Below are positions 35,383 through 45,699 of a stretch of 64,000 bases of DNA, piece after piece (positions within the stretch are counted from its first letter, which is position 1; every line of letters begins with the position of its first letter). The stretch is from an uncultured Phascolarctobacterium sp. (lineage in GTDB: Bacteria; Bacillota; Negativicutes; Acidaminococcales; Acidaminococcaceae). A program made the translations under genes and the position numbers. Location: NCBI GenBank assembly GCA_900552005.1, contig URXU01000001.1, positions 62,001 through 126,000 of the forward strand. Direction: 5' to 3'. Under the pieces are notes generated by a model that ran no database searches, was not told the DNA's origin, and was given only the letters and a program-made list of their open reading frames with translations.

Positions 35383-37470
35383 TTATTTTTCAAAACCTTT
35401 GGTTAAAACTGCTTTTCTGGAAAGGTTGATACGTCCTTTATTATCAATTTCTGTTACTTTAACAACGATTTCATCACCAACAGAAACAACATCCTCAACT
35501 TTTTCCACACGTTCGGTAGACAGCTGAGAAATATGAACCAAACCTTCTTTGCCCGGCAAAATTTCAACAAAAGCACCAAAATTCATAAGTCTGGTTACTT
35601 TACCCGTATAAATCTTGCCCACTTCAGCTTCAGCAGTAATGCCTTCAATCATATTGATGGCTTTATTGGCAGCTTCAGTATTTACTGCAGCAATGTAAAT
35701 CTTACCGGAATCTTCGATATCAATCTTAGCACCGGTTTCTTCAATAATCTTCTTAACGGTTTTGCCGCCAGGTCCAATTACCTTGCTGATTTTTTCAGGG
35801 TCTACATGAATAGTAGTAATCTTCGGTGCATACGGAGAAAGTTCTTTACGAGGCTCGGAAATGCATTCCATCATTTTGCCCATGATAAATTCACGGCCGC
35901 GTTTAGCCTGAGCCAAAGCCTGAGTAAAGATATCTTTATTGATACCGTCAATTTTAATATCCATTTGAATAGCGGTAATGCCTTTCTCAGTACCAGCAAC
36001 TTTAAAGTCCATATCACCCAAAGCATCTTCCAAGCCTTGAATATCTGTCAGAATGGTAAAATAGTCACCGTCTTTTACCAGGCCCATGGCAACACCAGCA
36101 ACAGGAGCTTTAATAGGCACACCCGCATCCATCAAAGACAAGGTGCTTGCGCATACGCTGCCCATGGAGGAAGAACCGTTGGATTCCAAAACTTCAGATA
36201 CCAGACGGATAGCGTACGGGAATTCATCTTCAGACGGAATAACCGGCAGTAAAGCACGTTCAGCCAATGCACCATGACCGATTTCACGGCGGCCAGGACT
36301 GCGCAGCGGTTTAGTTTCGCCTACACTGTACGGCGGGAAATTATAATGGTGAATATAACGTTTGGTAACTTCTGCACCAAGGCCATCCAAAGTTTGTGCT
36401 TCACGCAGCGGAGCCAATGCCAGAACATTCAAAATCTGCGTCTGACCACGGGTAAACAAAGCGCTGCCATGCGGGCGAGCCAGCAGTCCAACCTCACAGG
36501 ATACAGGACGTACTTCATCCAGCTGACGACCGTCAGGACGAATTTTATCAACAGAAATAGTACGGCGTACAATCTTTTTCACCAATTTTTGAGTGATGTA
36601 CGCAACATCTTTAGCATTATCAGGATATTTTTCAAGGAATACTTCTGCAATTTCAGCTTTAACTTTGGCAACGTTTTCCTCACGTTCCAATTTATTAGCA
36701 TCCATCAAAGCATCTTTCAGCTTTTGTGCACCATATTCTTCAATTTCAGCAACAAGCTCTTCCGGAGGCGCATAGAAAGGAACTTCCATTTTTTCCTTGC
36801 CGATTTCTGCAACAATTTTTTCCTGGAATTCTACCAATTGTTTAATTACGCCATGACCGAACCAAATAGCGTCCAGCATAACCTGTTCAGATACTTCTTT
36901 AGCGCCTGCCTCAACCATCAAGATAGCATCTTTTGTGCCGGCTACAGCCAAGTTCAGCAGACTTACTTTGGCCTGTTCTACGGTAGGATTGATAATAAAT
37001 TCACCGTCAATCAAACCAACGCGTACACCTGCAATAGGTCCTTCAAACGGAATATCAGAAATAGAAAGCGCGCAGGATGCGCCGATCATTGCCGGCATAT
37101 CAGGTGCATTATCCGGATCTACAGATACCGCAGTAGCCACAATCTGCACATCATTATGATATCCTTCAGGGAACATCGGGCGAATAGGACGGTCAATAAG
37201 ACGGCTGGTCAAAATAGCCTGTTCACTGGGACGTCCTTCACGTTTTATAAAACCGCCGGGAATTTTTCCGACTGCATACATTTTTTCTTCAAAATCAACG
37301 GTCAACGGGAAAAAGTCAACACCTTCACGCGGTGTTTTGGTACCGGTAACTGCAACAACGACTGCAGTGTCACCATAACGAACTAAAACTGCTCCATTAG
37401 CTTGCTTAGCAATCTTGCCGGCTTCGATAGTCAGCGTTCTGCCGCCAAGATCCATGCTGTAACTATGCAT
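35383..37470 (-). CDS. pnp: Polyribonucleotide nucleotidyltransferase (PNPase)
   Basis: A phosphorolytic 3'-5' exoribonuclease. Two RNase PH-like domains (residues about 1-230 and 310-545, the latter with [20 protein letters not shown] and [16 protein letters not shown]) are followed by a KH domain ([20 protein letters not shown]) and an S1 domain ([21 protein letters not shown]). The 695-residue length is standard. GAGGAGG precedes the ATG. In most bacteria rpsO lies directly upstream; here a zinc-ribbon membrane protein does. Confidence 0.97.
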   Translation of the reverse strand: MHSYSMDLGGRTLTIEAGKIAKQANGAVLVRYGDTAVVVAVTGTKTPREGVDFFPLTVDFEEKMYAVGKIPGGFIKREGRPSEQAILTSRLIDRPIRPMFPEGYHNDVQIVATAVSVDPDNAPDMPAMIGASCALSISDIPFEGPIAGVRVGLIDGEFIINPTVEQAKVSLLNLAVAGTKDAILMVEAGAKEVSEQVMLDAIWFGHGVIKQLVEFQEKIVAEIGKEKMEVPFYAPPEELVAEIEEYGAQKLKDALMDANKLEREENVAKVKAEIAEVFLEKYPDNAKDVAYITQKLVKKIVRRTISVDKIRPDGRQLDEVRPVSCEVGLLARPHGSALFTRGQTQILNVLALAPLREAQTLDGLGAEVTKRYIHHYNFPPYSVGETKPLRSPGRREIGHGALAERALLPVIPSEDEFPYAIRLVSEVLESNGSSSMGSVCASTLSLMDAGVPIKAPVAGVAMGLVKDGDYFTILTDIQGLEDALGDMDFKVAGTEKGITAIQMDIKIDGINKDIFTQALAQAKRGREFIMGKMMECISEPRKELSPYAPKITTIHVDPEKISKVIGPGGKTVKKIIEETGAKIDIEDSGKIYIAAVNTEAANKAINMIEGITAEAEVGKIYTGKVTRLMNFGAFVEILPGKEGLVHISQLSTERVEKVEDVVSVGDEIVVKVTEIDNKGRINLSRKAVLTKGFEK

Positions 37471-37570
37471 ATTATTATGCCTCCTCTATTTTTTCACATT
37501 TTGTGTACCTAAACAATATTCGCTGCCTTTTGAAAAACTCCTTTTATTTTTTTACTAAAAAAATAATTTT

Positions 37571-37945
37571 TTACATAAAAAGTTTTAAAAGAAATACAAC
37601 AACCGCTCCCACCGCGGCAAATACTAAAAATGCCGGCAACAGGAAGAAAAACAGCGCCAAAATACCGCCAATAATTAAAAGTGTCATTAGAATACCGCTG
37701 CTTAAATTGAAGGTGCGTACTTTAAAATGCGGCTGCTGCGACTGCTCATACCGTTTAAACCGGTCGCTTCTCTCATCAAAAGCTTCAGAACTGCGCGTGC
37801 TGCCATCTTCTTCAATAGTGATGCCCTCAAAGGTATCACGTTCATCGGGAGACAAAACCTGGGTATCTCTTTTCATCTGGTAATGACAGTAAGGACATTC
37901 ACTTAATCTGTCTTCTATTTCACGTCCGCAAAAATCACATTTCAT
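37571..37945 (-). CDS. Small zinc-ribbon membrane protein
   Basis: 124 residues. An N-terminal C4 zinc ribbon (CDFCG at residue 3 and CPYCH at about 17) is followed by an acidic, Ser/Arg-rich linker and two C-terminal hydrophobic helices (from about residue 80, LLIIGGILALFFFLLP and FLVFAAVGAVVVFLL). It is probably a cytosolic ribbon tethered to the inner membrane. No specific family function is known to me. It starts 14 bases after the 513-residue unknown gene and is presumably co-transcribed with it. Confidence 0.75.
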   Translation of the reverse strand: MKCDFCGREIEDRLSECPYCHYQMKRDTQVLSPDERDTFEGITIEEDGSTRSSEAFDERSDRFKRYEQSQQPHFKVRTFNLSSGILMTLLIIGGILALFFFLLPAFLVFAAVGAVVVFLLKLFM

Positions 37946-37959
37946 TTTCTTTCTCCTTA

Positions 37960-39501
37960 TTAAGACAACAACATCAACAGTAAGCCTTCTTCATTAATAT
38001 ACCGTGGATCATGCAGCTCAATCTTCAAAGTCTGCCTGATTTGCGCGGCAGCCTTGCTTACTGCTGTTTCAGGTATATTATGACACATTTCCGAAACAGT
38101 TGACTGATCGTAGTTATACACCCCGTTAGCAGTAATAAAATTACTGATAACTCCGGCTGTCCAAAGCTCCGGAACTTTAATCTGCGCCTGATACAGTGCC
38201 TGAAAATCACTCCACAACGTTCGAGCCAAATAAATATCATGCGCCGTAAAGGCATAAGGCCGCATCATGCTTTTGATAAGCTGACAAACCCGGTCATTTA
38301 AATCGACGGGCTGAGGAGTGTAAGACGTTATATTACTGGTATAATTAAAGCCGTCCAATTTAACATAGGCCGAATAAATCAGCGTACAGTGGCGTACAAA
38401 CATAGGGTTGCGCCTGATAAACTCAGCCCAGTCAAGTTTGCCATTATACCTTACAGCCAGCCACTGACGCGCTTTTTCCATAACCTGACGCAATTTTTTT
38501 TGCGCTGTTTTGGGTATCATCATGCCACGTACAAAATTCATTACCATACTGCGGTTATAAAAAATATGACCTAAGAAAAGGAAGCTGTCCCGATCAATAT
38601 CCTGTTCTATCGGCAGCAGCAAATTATATGTTTCGCCGGTCAGAAAATCGCGGCACAAATACATCCCGTCTTCACCGTTATCCTCAATAGAAAACACAAC
38701 CAGCTGCGCTTTCAGCAGTTCTTCCAAAACATCTTTGTTCACCTTGCCAGCAGCACTGAACTGGTCCGCACAAATTTCATCGTAAAAATACTGCAGCGGT
38801 CTTTTATCTGATTCTATCATCAGATAATCAAACAAAAAATAATCCCAGAAGCACTGAGCATATTCTTCACTGCCAGGTTTTTCATCAGCTCCGCCGCTTA
38901 AAAAAATACCGCTGTACAAAAATGCCGCTCTTTCAATATCACGATGGTATTTTTTATCCGCAAAAAATGTTCTCAGAGCCTCCAGCAGATTCTGCAAACG
39001 ATCGCCAATATTCAAAAATATTTTGGCCGGCAAATCTTCAGTTGCATTCTGATTATACTGATCGTATTTCTGATAAAAATGACCTTCAGTATCCATCATA
39101 ATCATTTTACCGTTGCTGAACAGTTTTGCATAAGCCTGCATCGGCGCCTCAGCGCTGGTAATAATTTTTTTACTCTGCAGATAACTGTAAAGTTCTTTCA
39201 TCGTGGTCAAAAAATATGAAACTTCTTCATCATCCAAAGAAAATTCTGACACATTGCGTCCACACCAGGCCACGCAATCAATAAAATCATCGGCAGACAT
39301 ATCGCCCAGATAGTTTTCAGCATTGCCTAAATACAGGCATAACATGGTCATATGATCCCAATACTTTACCAGATGCTCATTATCGGCACCTTGCCATGCG
39401 CAGTAACGCAAAAAACTTTCCGCATATTTCTGCTGTAAAACCGTATTCCAATCTTCATCCTGATTATAGAAATCTGTTACCAGATCAAAAACATTATTCA
39501 T
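37960..39501 (-). CDS. Large soluble protein of unknown function
   Basis: 513 residues, not recognised. No signal peptide, membrane helix, nucleotide-binding loop or metal motif is visible. Composition is rich in aromatic residues (Tyr, Phe, Trp) and predicted helices. Near the C-terminus (about 455-490, YDQSTVSEMCHNIPETAVSK) a short stretch could be a helix-turn-helix, but this is weak. The RBS is GGAG, with a TGnTATAAT extended -10 about 35 bases upstream of the start. The gene partner is the zinc-ribbon membrane protein 14 bases downstream, so the two may act together. Codon use resembles its neighbours. Confidence 0.7.
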   Translation of the reverse strand: MNNVFDLVTDFYNQDEDWNTVLQQKYAESFLRYCAWQGADNEHLVKYWDHMTMLCLYLGNAENYLGDMSADDFIDCVAWCGRNVSEFSLDDEEVSYFLTTMKELYSYLQSKKIITSAEAPMQAYAKLFSNGKMIMMDTEGHFYQKYDQYNQNATEDLPAKIFLNIGDRLQNLLEALRTFFADKKYHRDIERAAFLYSGIFLSGGADEKPGSEEYAQCFWDYFLFDYLMIESDKRPLQYFYDEICADQFSAAGKVNKDVLEELLKAQLVVFSIEDNGEDGMYLCRDFLTGETYNLLLPIEQDIDRDSFLFLGHIFYNRSMVMNFVRGMMIPKTAQKKLRQVMEKARQWLAVRYNGKLDWAEFIRRNPMFVRHCTLIYSAYVKLDGFNYTSNITSYTPQPVDLNDRVCQLIKSMMRPYAFTAHDIYLARTLWSDFQALYQAQIKVPELWTAGVISNFITANGVYNYDQSTVSEMCHNIPETAVSKAAAQIRQTLKIELHDPRYINEEGLLLMLLS

Positions 39502-39534
39502 TATTACTCCAAAGTATATATTTAATAATGTTTA

Positions 39535-39543
39535 ATTATACCA
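39535..39543 (-). promoter_or_regulatory. Extended -10 element upstream of the 513-residue gene
   Basis: Minus-strand TGGTATAAT, an extended -10 (TGnTATAAT), 34 bases before the ATG. No good -35 is visible at the right distance. Confidence 0.45.
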
Positions 39544-39646
39544 TATACCATAATAAATGCCTACTGATTCGCCTATTCACGCAAGCATAAATGCGTAAAA
39601 AAAGTGTAAATAATTCTTAAATTTTAGTTAAAGAAATATCATATTG

Positions 39647-40111
39647 TCACATTTCACCATAATTAAGCGGCAAAGTATTCAAAGCTATTAAAGATGGCGG
39701 AAAGATATATAGCTCGTTGGCTATTGCATTAAGACTCTGCCAGCTTACTGCCAACATTTCCTCATCTTTTAATGCGTCATTAATGATCAGTTGCTTTTCA
39801 TCTGCTACTGCCAGATAAAAAATATCGCTTAAAATACTTCTGCGCTCTGCTTTTCTGGTCAGACGGTCTATACGATCATACTGGCATAAAATAGTTTTTT
39901 GAAAGCATATTTTTTCCTTTAATTTATCATCCAGAACTACACCAAATTCTTCTTGAAGTTCCCTCAAGGCCGTATCCTTTAAATCAGCATCCTTATCTTC
40001 CTGCTTGCCGGCAGCAAAGCCCCAGCCTTGACCATCAGCTCTTTCACCCATTAAATAACGGCATGTGTTTTCAGCAAAAATAATAATGCCTGCGGCTCTC
40101 TTTGCTTCCAT
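39647..40111 (-). CDS. Nudix hydrolase
   Basis: A 154-residue pyrophosphohydrolase. The Nudix box runs from GKQEDKDADLKD through the core RELQEEFG; the catalytic RExxEE is intact. The first half deviates, with Asp instead of the first Glu and one extra residue. The N-terminal RAAGIIIFAENTCRYLMGER strand and GWGFAAGK lead into it as usual. The substrate is unknown. GGGAGG precedes the ATG. About 275 bases separate it from codY, with a large hairpin near codY, so it is probably its own transcription unit. Confidence 0.85.
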   Translation of the reverse strand: MEAKRAAGIIIFAENTCRYLMGERADGQGWGFAAGKQEDKDADLKDTALRELQEEFGVVLDDKLKEKICFQKTILCQYDRIDRLTRKAERRSILSDIFYLAVADEKQLIINDALKDEEMLAVSWQSLNAIANELYIFPPSLIALNTLPLNYGEM

Positions 40112-40307
40112 TTCTGCATCCTCCCGCTGTTGTTAATACTTTACGGTATTATCATAACACAAATTATGTTTTGGCAAATTAATCTTCTCACCTTCCAGCC
40201 GGTTCTGCAAAAACCTGTTAGAAAATTGTACTACTTTCTAACGGCAATTCTCTCATTAGGGCTGCGAAAAATGATTAAAATAGATAAGTAAGCGCTTTTA
40301 TGAAACA

Positions 40308-40368
40308 GTGAAGTGATATAAAAACAGGAGACACTTTTTTTGTGTCTCCTGTTTTTATATCACTTCAC
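40308..40368. terminator. Terminator with 27-bp perfect inverted repeat after codY
   Basis: Arms 40308-40334 and 40342-40368 are perfect reverse complements over 27 bases, with a 7-base T loop (+ strand). The core AGGAGACAC/GTGTCTCCT followed by GTTTTT is a normal terminator read in either direction. The arms continue through the A/T tract and a further 12 bases, far longer than other terminators in this window. It lies 18 bases after the codY stop. Confidence 0.85.
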
Positions 40369-40386
40369 CTTTACTTCTGGTTACTT

Positions 40387-41160
40387 TTACTGCTGTTTCT
40401 TTTTCAATTCATCAAACAAAAATTCATTTTTTACTTTAATATAGGTACCCTTCATGCCAAGGGATTTTGTTTCAATCAAATCGGCGCTTTCAAATTTTCG
40501 CAGCGCGTTGACAATAACTGAACGGGTAATACCTACTCTGTCAGCTATTTTGGAAGCAACTAACAAACCTTCATCGCCATTAAGTTCTCCAAGAATATTG
40601 ATTACTGCTTCCAGCTCTGAATAGGACAAGGTTGAAAAGGCAATCTGCACCATAACACGCTTACGCGCTTCTTCAGCAACTCTTGCTTCGCGGTCATGCA
40701 GTATTTCTACACCTAAAACTGTCGCTGCATATTCGGCCAGCAACAAATCTTCATCAGTAAAACCGGCATCATACTTGGCGACAATCAATGTTCCTAAACG
40801 TTCACCATTACCAAAAATAGGTACAATAGTAGTCATCTTATCATTGAAGATGCATTTTTCACCTTTCAAAAATGAACATTCCTGATCGGAATGCGGTATA
40901 TTAGCCACTGTCTCATTGATGCCCATTATAAAATTCAGATAATCCTCAGGAAATCTTTTGACATCGAGAACATGTTCTTTCATGATATCACATTCAAACT
41001 CACTGATTAAAGAACAACCTTTCACGCTGCCTTTTCTGCCGACAATATAAGTATTGGCACCAATAACATCACGTAAAGTTTTGGCAATGGCATTGAATTC
41101 TACTTTATCGCCATTCTGCAATAACTTGTTAATCTTTCTGGTTTTTTCAAGCAACTCCAT
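40387..41160 (-). CDS. codY: GTP-sensing global transcriptional repressor CodY
   Basis: A Firmicutes global regulator that represses amino-acid and nitrogen genes when GTP and branched-chain amino acids are plentiful. An N-terminal GAF domain (residues about 1-155) binds the amino acids. The C-terminal winged helix has ASKIADRVGITRSVIVNALRKFE. The start is at MELLEKTRKIN (ATG 41160), matching other CodY N-termini and preceded by GGAGGGG; an in-frame TTG at 41175 is part of that RBS region. The length of 257 residues is normal. It is the last gene of the dprA-topA-trmFO-xerC-codY cluster. Confidence 0.96.
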   Translation of the reverse strand: MELLEKTRKINKLLQNGDKVEFNAIAKTLRDVIGANTYIVGRKGSVKGCSLISEFECDIMKEHVLDVKRFPEDYLNFIMGINETVANIPHSDQECSFLKGEKCIFNDKMTTIVPIFGNGERLGTLIVAKYDAGFTDEDLLLAEYAATVLGVEILHDREARVAEEARKRVMVQIAFSTLSYSELEAVINILGELNGDEGLLVASKIADRVGITRSVIVNALRKFESADLIETKSLGMKGTYIKVKNEFLFDELKKKQQ

Positions 41161-41183
41161 AACAATCCCCTCCAAAACTACAT

Positions 41184-42095
41184 TTATGCACGTGGATGAT
41201 TTTTTTCATATACAGAAGCAATACGCTCTGCCGTTATATGTGTATAAATCTGTGTAGTAGATAGATTAGCGTGTCCCAAAAGCTCTTGTACTGCTCTCAA
41301 ATCAGCTCCGTGATCCAGTAAATGAGTAGCAAAGGTATGTCGTATCGTATGCGGGCTCACTTTTTTATGTACGGCCAGCTGTACAATATATTTTTCCAGA
41401 ATACGCCTTACACTTCTATCTGTTAAAATACCTCCACGGCTGTTAACAAATACATAATTATGTTCATCATGTTTGTATTTATCTAAAATAATTTTTCTGC
41501 TGTTTTGATAATATTCTGTCAATGCCCGGCAGCAAACATGGCCTAAAGGCACTATTCTCTCCTTATCACCTTTACCATGCAGGAGGACATATCTGTTGGC
41601 CAAGTCAACATTGTCGAGCGTCAAACCAACCAGCTCCGATACACGGCAGCCAGTAGCATAAAGTAATTCCAAAACAGCCTGATCACGCAGTCCTAAAATA
41701 GTCTTAGGCGGCAGTTGCAACAACTCATTAATTTCAAATTCTTCCAGAAAGCTTGGTAGTTTTTTATCAAGCTTGGGCGTCTTTACATTTAGAAAAGGAT
41801 TATAAACAAGATAATTCTCTCTTACCAGATACTTATAAAAGGATCTCAGAGAAGAAATCCTGCGGGCAATAGTCCGTTTGGCATAATTGCATTTATTTAA
41901 GTAAGCAAGATAAGCTCTTATGTCTAACGCGCTGACCTGCTGCCACTGAAAATCACCCTGCAGCCGCTGCTTTAAAAAAGCTGCAAAACAATTTATATCT
42001 TTCTGATAATTACTTACCGTCAGGGGTGAAGAATTCTTTTCTATATTTAAATATGCAAAAAACTTTTCCGGCAGAGCAGAACCTGAAATAGCCAT
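41184..42095 (-). CDS. xerC: Tyrosine recombinase XerC
   Basis: Resolves chromosome dimers at dif with XerD under FtsK control. The N-terminal SAM-like domain covers about 1-95. The catalytic domain has ATGCRVSELVGL (first Arg), LLHGKGDKERIVPLG (Lys), SPHTIRHTFATHLL (HxxR), LLGHANLSTTQIYTHI (His and nucleophile Tyr). All catalytic residues are present. ATG 42095 is chosen because AAGGAG lies 8 bases upstream; the longer frame adds 12 residues without an RBS. Length 303. In Bacillus hslV-hslU lie between this gene and codY; they are absent here. Confidence 0.94.
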   Translation of the reverse strand: MAISGSALPEKFFAYLNIEKNSSPLTVSNYQKDINCFAAFLKQRLQGDFQWQQVSALDIRAYLAYLNKCNYAKRTIARRISSLRSFYKYLVRENYLVYNPFLNVKTPKLDKKLPSFLEEFEINELLQLPPKTILGLRDQAVLELLYATGCRVSELVGLTLDNVDLANRYVLLHGKGDKERIVPLGHVCCRALTEYYQNSRKIILDKYKHDEHNYVFVNSRGGILTDRSVRRILEKYIVQLAVHKKVSPHTIRHTFATHLLDHGADLRAVQELLGHANLSTTQIYTHITAERIASVYEKNHPRA

Positions 42096-42202
42096 TACAC
42101 TTACTCCTTGCGTTGTTGTTAATGATATCATAAATAAAAATCGCTTTCAAGAAAAAATTTTAGTCACTTGCATATTTACTAAATTATATGTTTGAATTAT
42201 AC

Positions 42203-42240
42203 AACAAAAAAACAGTGCCACAGCACTGTTTTAATTTTTT
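42203..42240. terminator. Bidirectional-type terminator after trmFO
   Basis: 10-bp perfect stem AAAACAGTGC... (42209-42218) / GCACTGTTTT (42223-42232), loop CACA. T-rich sequence follows in both directions (TTTTTTTGTTG on the minus strand). It separates trmFO from xerC. Confidence 0.85.
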
Positions 42241-42276
42241 AAATTCATAGCATTAAATTCAGAAAATATAAATAAT

Positions 42277-43599
42277 TTAGATATTATACTGCTCTTTAAT
42301 TCTCGCAATTTCCTCTAATGCCCTTTGAGCAATCATAGCGTTTTTCTCACGTTTATTTCTGATTTTCCTGCCCAGAGGAGCAATCAAACCAAAATTGACA
42401 TTCATCGGCTGGAAATTTTTAACTTCACTATTGCTGATGTAGTTTGCCAGGGCACCATGCGCTGTTAAATTGCTGAATTCAATTTCCGGCAGTTCCAAAG
42501 CAGCACGGGCAGCATGTAATCCTGCCATTAATCCGGAAGCCGCAGATTCCACATAACCTTCTACACCGGTCATTTGACCAGCAAAATAGAATTTACCATT
42601 TTTTCGCAGAGAAAATTTGTTATCCAGCAGCTGCGGTGAATTCATATAGGTATTCTTATGCATGACACCATATCTGACAAATTCTGCATTCTCCAAACCG
42701 GGAATCATACCAAAAACACGTTTTTGTTCCGGCCATTTCAAATGAGTTTGAAAACCGACAATGTTATATAAGGATGCGGCTGCATTATCCTGACGCAGCT
42801 GCACAACTGCATAAGCTTCCTTGCCTGTACGAGGATCCACCAGGCCTACAGGTTTTAGCGGTCCAAAACGCATGGTATCCTCACCGCGGGAAGCCATTTC
42901 TTCAATGGGCATACAGGCTTCAAAGAATACTTCCTTTTCAAAGTCTTTTACCGGCGCCAGCTCTGCGCTGCACAATGCCTGCCAAAAATTAAGATATTCC
43001 TCTTTGGTGTCAAAAGGACAATTCAGATAATCAGCGTCCCCCTTGTCATATCTGCTGGCACGATATACCTTATCATAGTTTAATGACTCCGCAGTAACAA
43101 TGGGAGCAGCCGCATCATAAAAATAAAAATAATCGGCATCCAGAAGCTTTTGGATATCAGCGGAAAGTGCCTGAGAAGTCAGAGGCCCGCTGGCAACAAT
43201 TACGGTGCCATCCAAACTGTTTAGATCAGTTACTTCTTCGTGAATTACCGTCACCAAGGGATGGCTGGTAACCATATTAGTTATGCTTTGCGCAAAACCT
43301 TCCCTGTCCACAGCTAAGGCACCGCCGGCAGGAACCTGATGGGCGTCTGCCTGCTGAATAATCAGCGAGCCAAGGCGGCGCATTTCCTCTTTCAGAAGAC
43401 CTACCGCATTTTCAATATTATTGGCACGCAGAGAATTGCTGCAGACCAGTTCGGCAAAATAGGCAGTCTTATGAGCTTCATCAGATTTATGAGGCCGCAT
43501 TTCGTGAAGTATAACGGGAATACCGTATTTCACAATCTGCCAGGCAGCTTCGCAGCCTGCGAGGCCGCCGCCGATAATATGTATAGGTTTAACTTTCAC
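42277..43599 (-). CDS. trmFO: Methylenetetrahydrofolate-tRNA-(uracil-5-)-methyltransferase TrmFO
   Basis: A folate- and FAD-dependent enzyme that makes ribothymidine-54 in the T loop of tRNA. The FAD motif [15 protein letters not shown] is at the N-terminus. [25 protein letters not shown] with the catalytic cysteine, GPLTSQALS, and [22 protein letters not shown] are all family signatures. The length of 440 residues is standard. The start is GTG, overlapping the end of topA by 11 bases, indicating coupled translation. A strong terminator follows. Confidence 0.96.
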   Translation of the reverse strand: MKVKPIHIIGGGLAGCEAAWQIVKYGIPVILHEMRPHKSDEAHKTAYFAELVCSNSLRANNIENAVGLLKEEMRRLGSLIIQQADAHQVPAGGALAVDREGFAQSITNMVTSHPLVTVIHEEVTDLNSLDGTVIVASGPLTSQALSADIQKLLDADYFYFYDAAAPIVTAESLNYDKVYRASRYDKGDADYLNCPFDTKEEYLNFWQALCSAELAPVKDFEKEVFFEACMPIEEMASRGEDTMRFGPLKPVGLVDPRTGKEAYAVVQLRQDNAAASLYNIVGFQTHLKWPEQKRVFGMIPGLENAEFVRYGVMHKNTYMNSPQLLDNKFSLRKNGKFYFAGQMTGVEGYVESAASGLMAGLHAARAALELPEIEFSNLTAHGALANYISNSEVKNFQPMNVNFGLIAPLGRKIRNKREKNAMIAQRALEEIARIKEQYNI

Positions 43600-45688
43600 T
43601 TTTTTTATTTCCCTTTCTTACAACCTTACAGTTACTGCATTCCTGATTCAGGCAAAACAGTTTCTTCTGTCCGTTTTTTTCCACATGTTCAAACAACATC
43701 TTACCACATACCGGACATTTCTCCATTGTCGGTTTATCCCAAGAGGTAAAAGAACACTGCGGATAGTTTTCACAGCCGTAAAATACTTTACGAGTTTTTG
43801 TTTTACGTTCAATAATTTCGCCGCCGCATTCAGGACATTTCACGCCTATTTTTTTCAGAATCGGTTTGGTATTGCGGCACTCAGGAAAACCCGGACAGGC
43901 AAGAAAGCTGCCGAATCGTCCTTGTTTGACCACCATCATCCGGCCACATTTTTCACAAGGAATATCCGTAACCTGAACAGGTATTTCGACAGTTTCGATT
44001 TCTTTATCTGCCACAGCCAGTAATTTGGCAAAGGGTTCATAAAACTTCCTGATAATTTCATTTTTATCAGCGTGATGCTCAGCTATTTCATCCAGCTCAG
44101 TTTCCAGTTCTGCCGAAAACGGAATATTAATAAGATTAGTAAAGTATTTTGTAAGCATATCTATCACCAGAAGGCCTAATTCGGTAACAACCAGCTTTTT
44201 GCCTTCTTTGGTAATATAGCCGCGGTCAATAATGGTCTGAATGGTAGGCGCATAGGTACTCGGCCGGCCAATACCCTTATCTTCTAATTCCTTAACCAGT
44301 GTAGCCTCGGTAAAATGTGCCGGAGGCTCCGTAAAATGCTGCTCAGCCGGCAGTAATTTATGTAAAAGCAGTTTCGTGCCTACAGCGATAAAAGGTACGG
44401 TTTTTTCCTTTTCATCTTCGGCCTGTTTAAGGTTAAGCTTCAAAAAACCGGCAAATTTCAATACGGCGCCGCTGGCGCGCAGCTGATAATCCCCAGCGCC
44501 AATTAAAAGCGAGGTAACATCATAAACAGCATCCGTCATCTGACTTGCCACTGCCCGCTGCCAGATAAGTGTATACAGCTTCAGCTGATCCTTAGTTAAA
44601 AATGCCGCAACTTCTTCCGGTGTTCTTAATACACTGGTAGGTCTGATAGCTTCATGAGCATCCTGAGCATTCTTTTTGCTGCTAAAAATATTGGGTTTTG
44701 CAGGACAATACGCTTCACCAAAACTATTTTTAATATAATCCCTGATTTCATCACTGGCCACATCGGCAAATCTTACAGAATCCGTTCTCATATAAGTAAT
44801 AAGACCGACAGCAGCTTTACCAAGCGAAACGCCTTCATATAATTGCTGCGCAACCAGCATTGTTTTTTTAGCGGTAAAATTCAGCTTTTTATTAGCTTCC
44901 TGCTGCAGGCTGGAAGTGGTAAAAGGCGGCGCCGGACGACGGCGGCGTTCTTTTTTGGCAGCTTCGCTGACAAGATATTCAGCCTGCTGCAGAGCCTGCT
45001 CCACGGCCTGTGCTTCGGCCGCGTTATGAATTTCCAGCTTCTTGCCCTGATATTTTACTGCTTCAGCCTCAAAAATCGGAGCTTTAGCATGTTCACGCAG
45101 CTTCGCATTAACGGTCCAATATTCCTGCGGCACAAAGTCAGCAATTTCTTTTTCTCGATCAGCAATAATCTTTACCGCTACGGACTGCACGCGGCCTGCG
45201 CTCAGTCCTTTGCGAATCTTGCGCCATAACAGCGGACTTAACTGATAACCAACTATGCGGTCAATAATGCGGCGTGCCTGTTGAGCATCAACCTTATCCA
45301 AATCAATGGGACGAGGGTGCTTTAAGGCGTCTTTAATAGCATTGGACGTAATTTCATGAAATTCTATGCGGCATTTCTGTTCGGGGTCCAGTCCCAGAAT
45401 ATGCGCTAAATGCCAGCTGATCGCTTCTCCTTCACGGTCAGGGTCAGTTGCCAGATAGATTTTATCAGACTTTTTGGCCAGGGCCTTCAATTCTTTAATC
45501 AAGTCGCCCTTGCCGCGTATATTAATATATTTAGGCTCGAAATCATGCTCAACATCAACGCCAAACGTGCTTTTCGGCAAGTCGCGCAAATGGCCCATGG
45601 AAGCACGTACAGTATAATTTCTGCCCAAAAATTTTTCTATTGTTTTTGATTTGGTTGGTGATTCCACAATCACCAAATTCTTCGTCAT
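43589..45688 (-). CDS. topA: DNA topoisomerase I
   Basis: Relaxes negative supercoils (type IA). The Toprim domain [14 protein letters not shown] with [12 protein letters not shown] holds the metal acidic residues. The nucleophilic tyrosine is in [14 protein letters not shown]. Three C-terminal C4 zinc fingers follow (from about residue 580, beginning CEKCG, CPECG and CPVCG), the last leading into a Lys-rich tail. The length of 699 residues is normal for Firmicutes. AGGAGG precedes the ATG. It lies 11 bases after dprA. Confidence 0.97.
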   Translation of the reverse strand: MTKNLVIVESPTKSKTIEKFLGRNYTVRASMGHLRDLPKSTFGVDVEHDFEPKYINIRGKGDLIKELKALAKKSDKIYLATDPDREGEAISWHLAHILGLDPEQKCRIEFHEITSNAIKDALKHPRPIDLDKVDAQQARRIIDRIVGYQLSPLLWRKIRKGLSAGRVQSVAVKIIADREKEIADFVPQEYWTVNAKLREHAKAPIFEAEAVKYQGKKLEIHNAAEAQAVEQALQQAEYLVSEAAKKERRRRPAPPFTTSSLQQEANKKLNFTAKKTMLVAQQLYEGVSLGKAAVGLITYMRTDSVRFADVASDEIRDYIKNSFGEAYCPAKPNIFSSKKNAQDAHEAIRPTSVLRTPEEVAAFLTKDQLKLYTLIWQRAVASQMTDAVYDVTSLLIGAGDYQLRASGAVLKFAGFLKLNLKQAEDEKEKTVPFIAVGTKLLLHKLLPAEQHFTEPPAHFTEATLVKELEDKGIGRPSTYAPTIQTIIDRGYITKEGKKLVVTELGLLVIDMLTKYFTNLINIPFSAELETELDEIAEHHADKNEIIRKFYEPFAKLLAVADKEIETVEIPVQVTDIPCEKCGRMMVVKQGRFGSFLACPGFPECRNTKPILKKIGVKCPECGGEIIERKTKTRKVFYGCENYPQCSFTSWDKPTMEKCPVCGKMLFEHVEKNGQKKLFCLNQECSNCKVVRKGNKKSES

Positions 45689-45699
45689 TGGCTTTCCTC

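Noticed and set aside
36274..37386. Long plus-strand open frame of 370 codons opposite pnp
   Set aside because: It lies wholly antisense to a clearly identified pnp, has no RBS, and its translation has the Asn/Phe/Arg-rich, low-complexity look of an antisense shadow.
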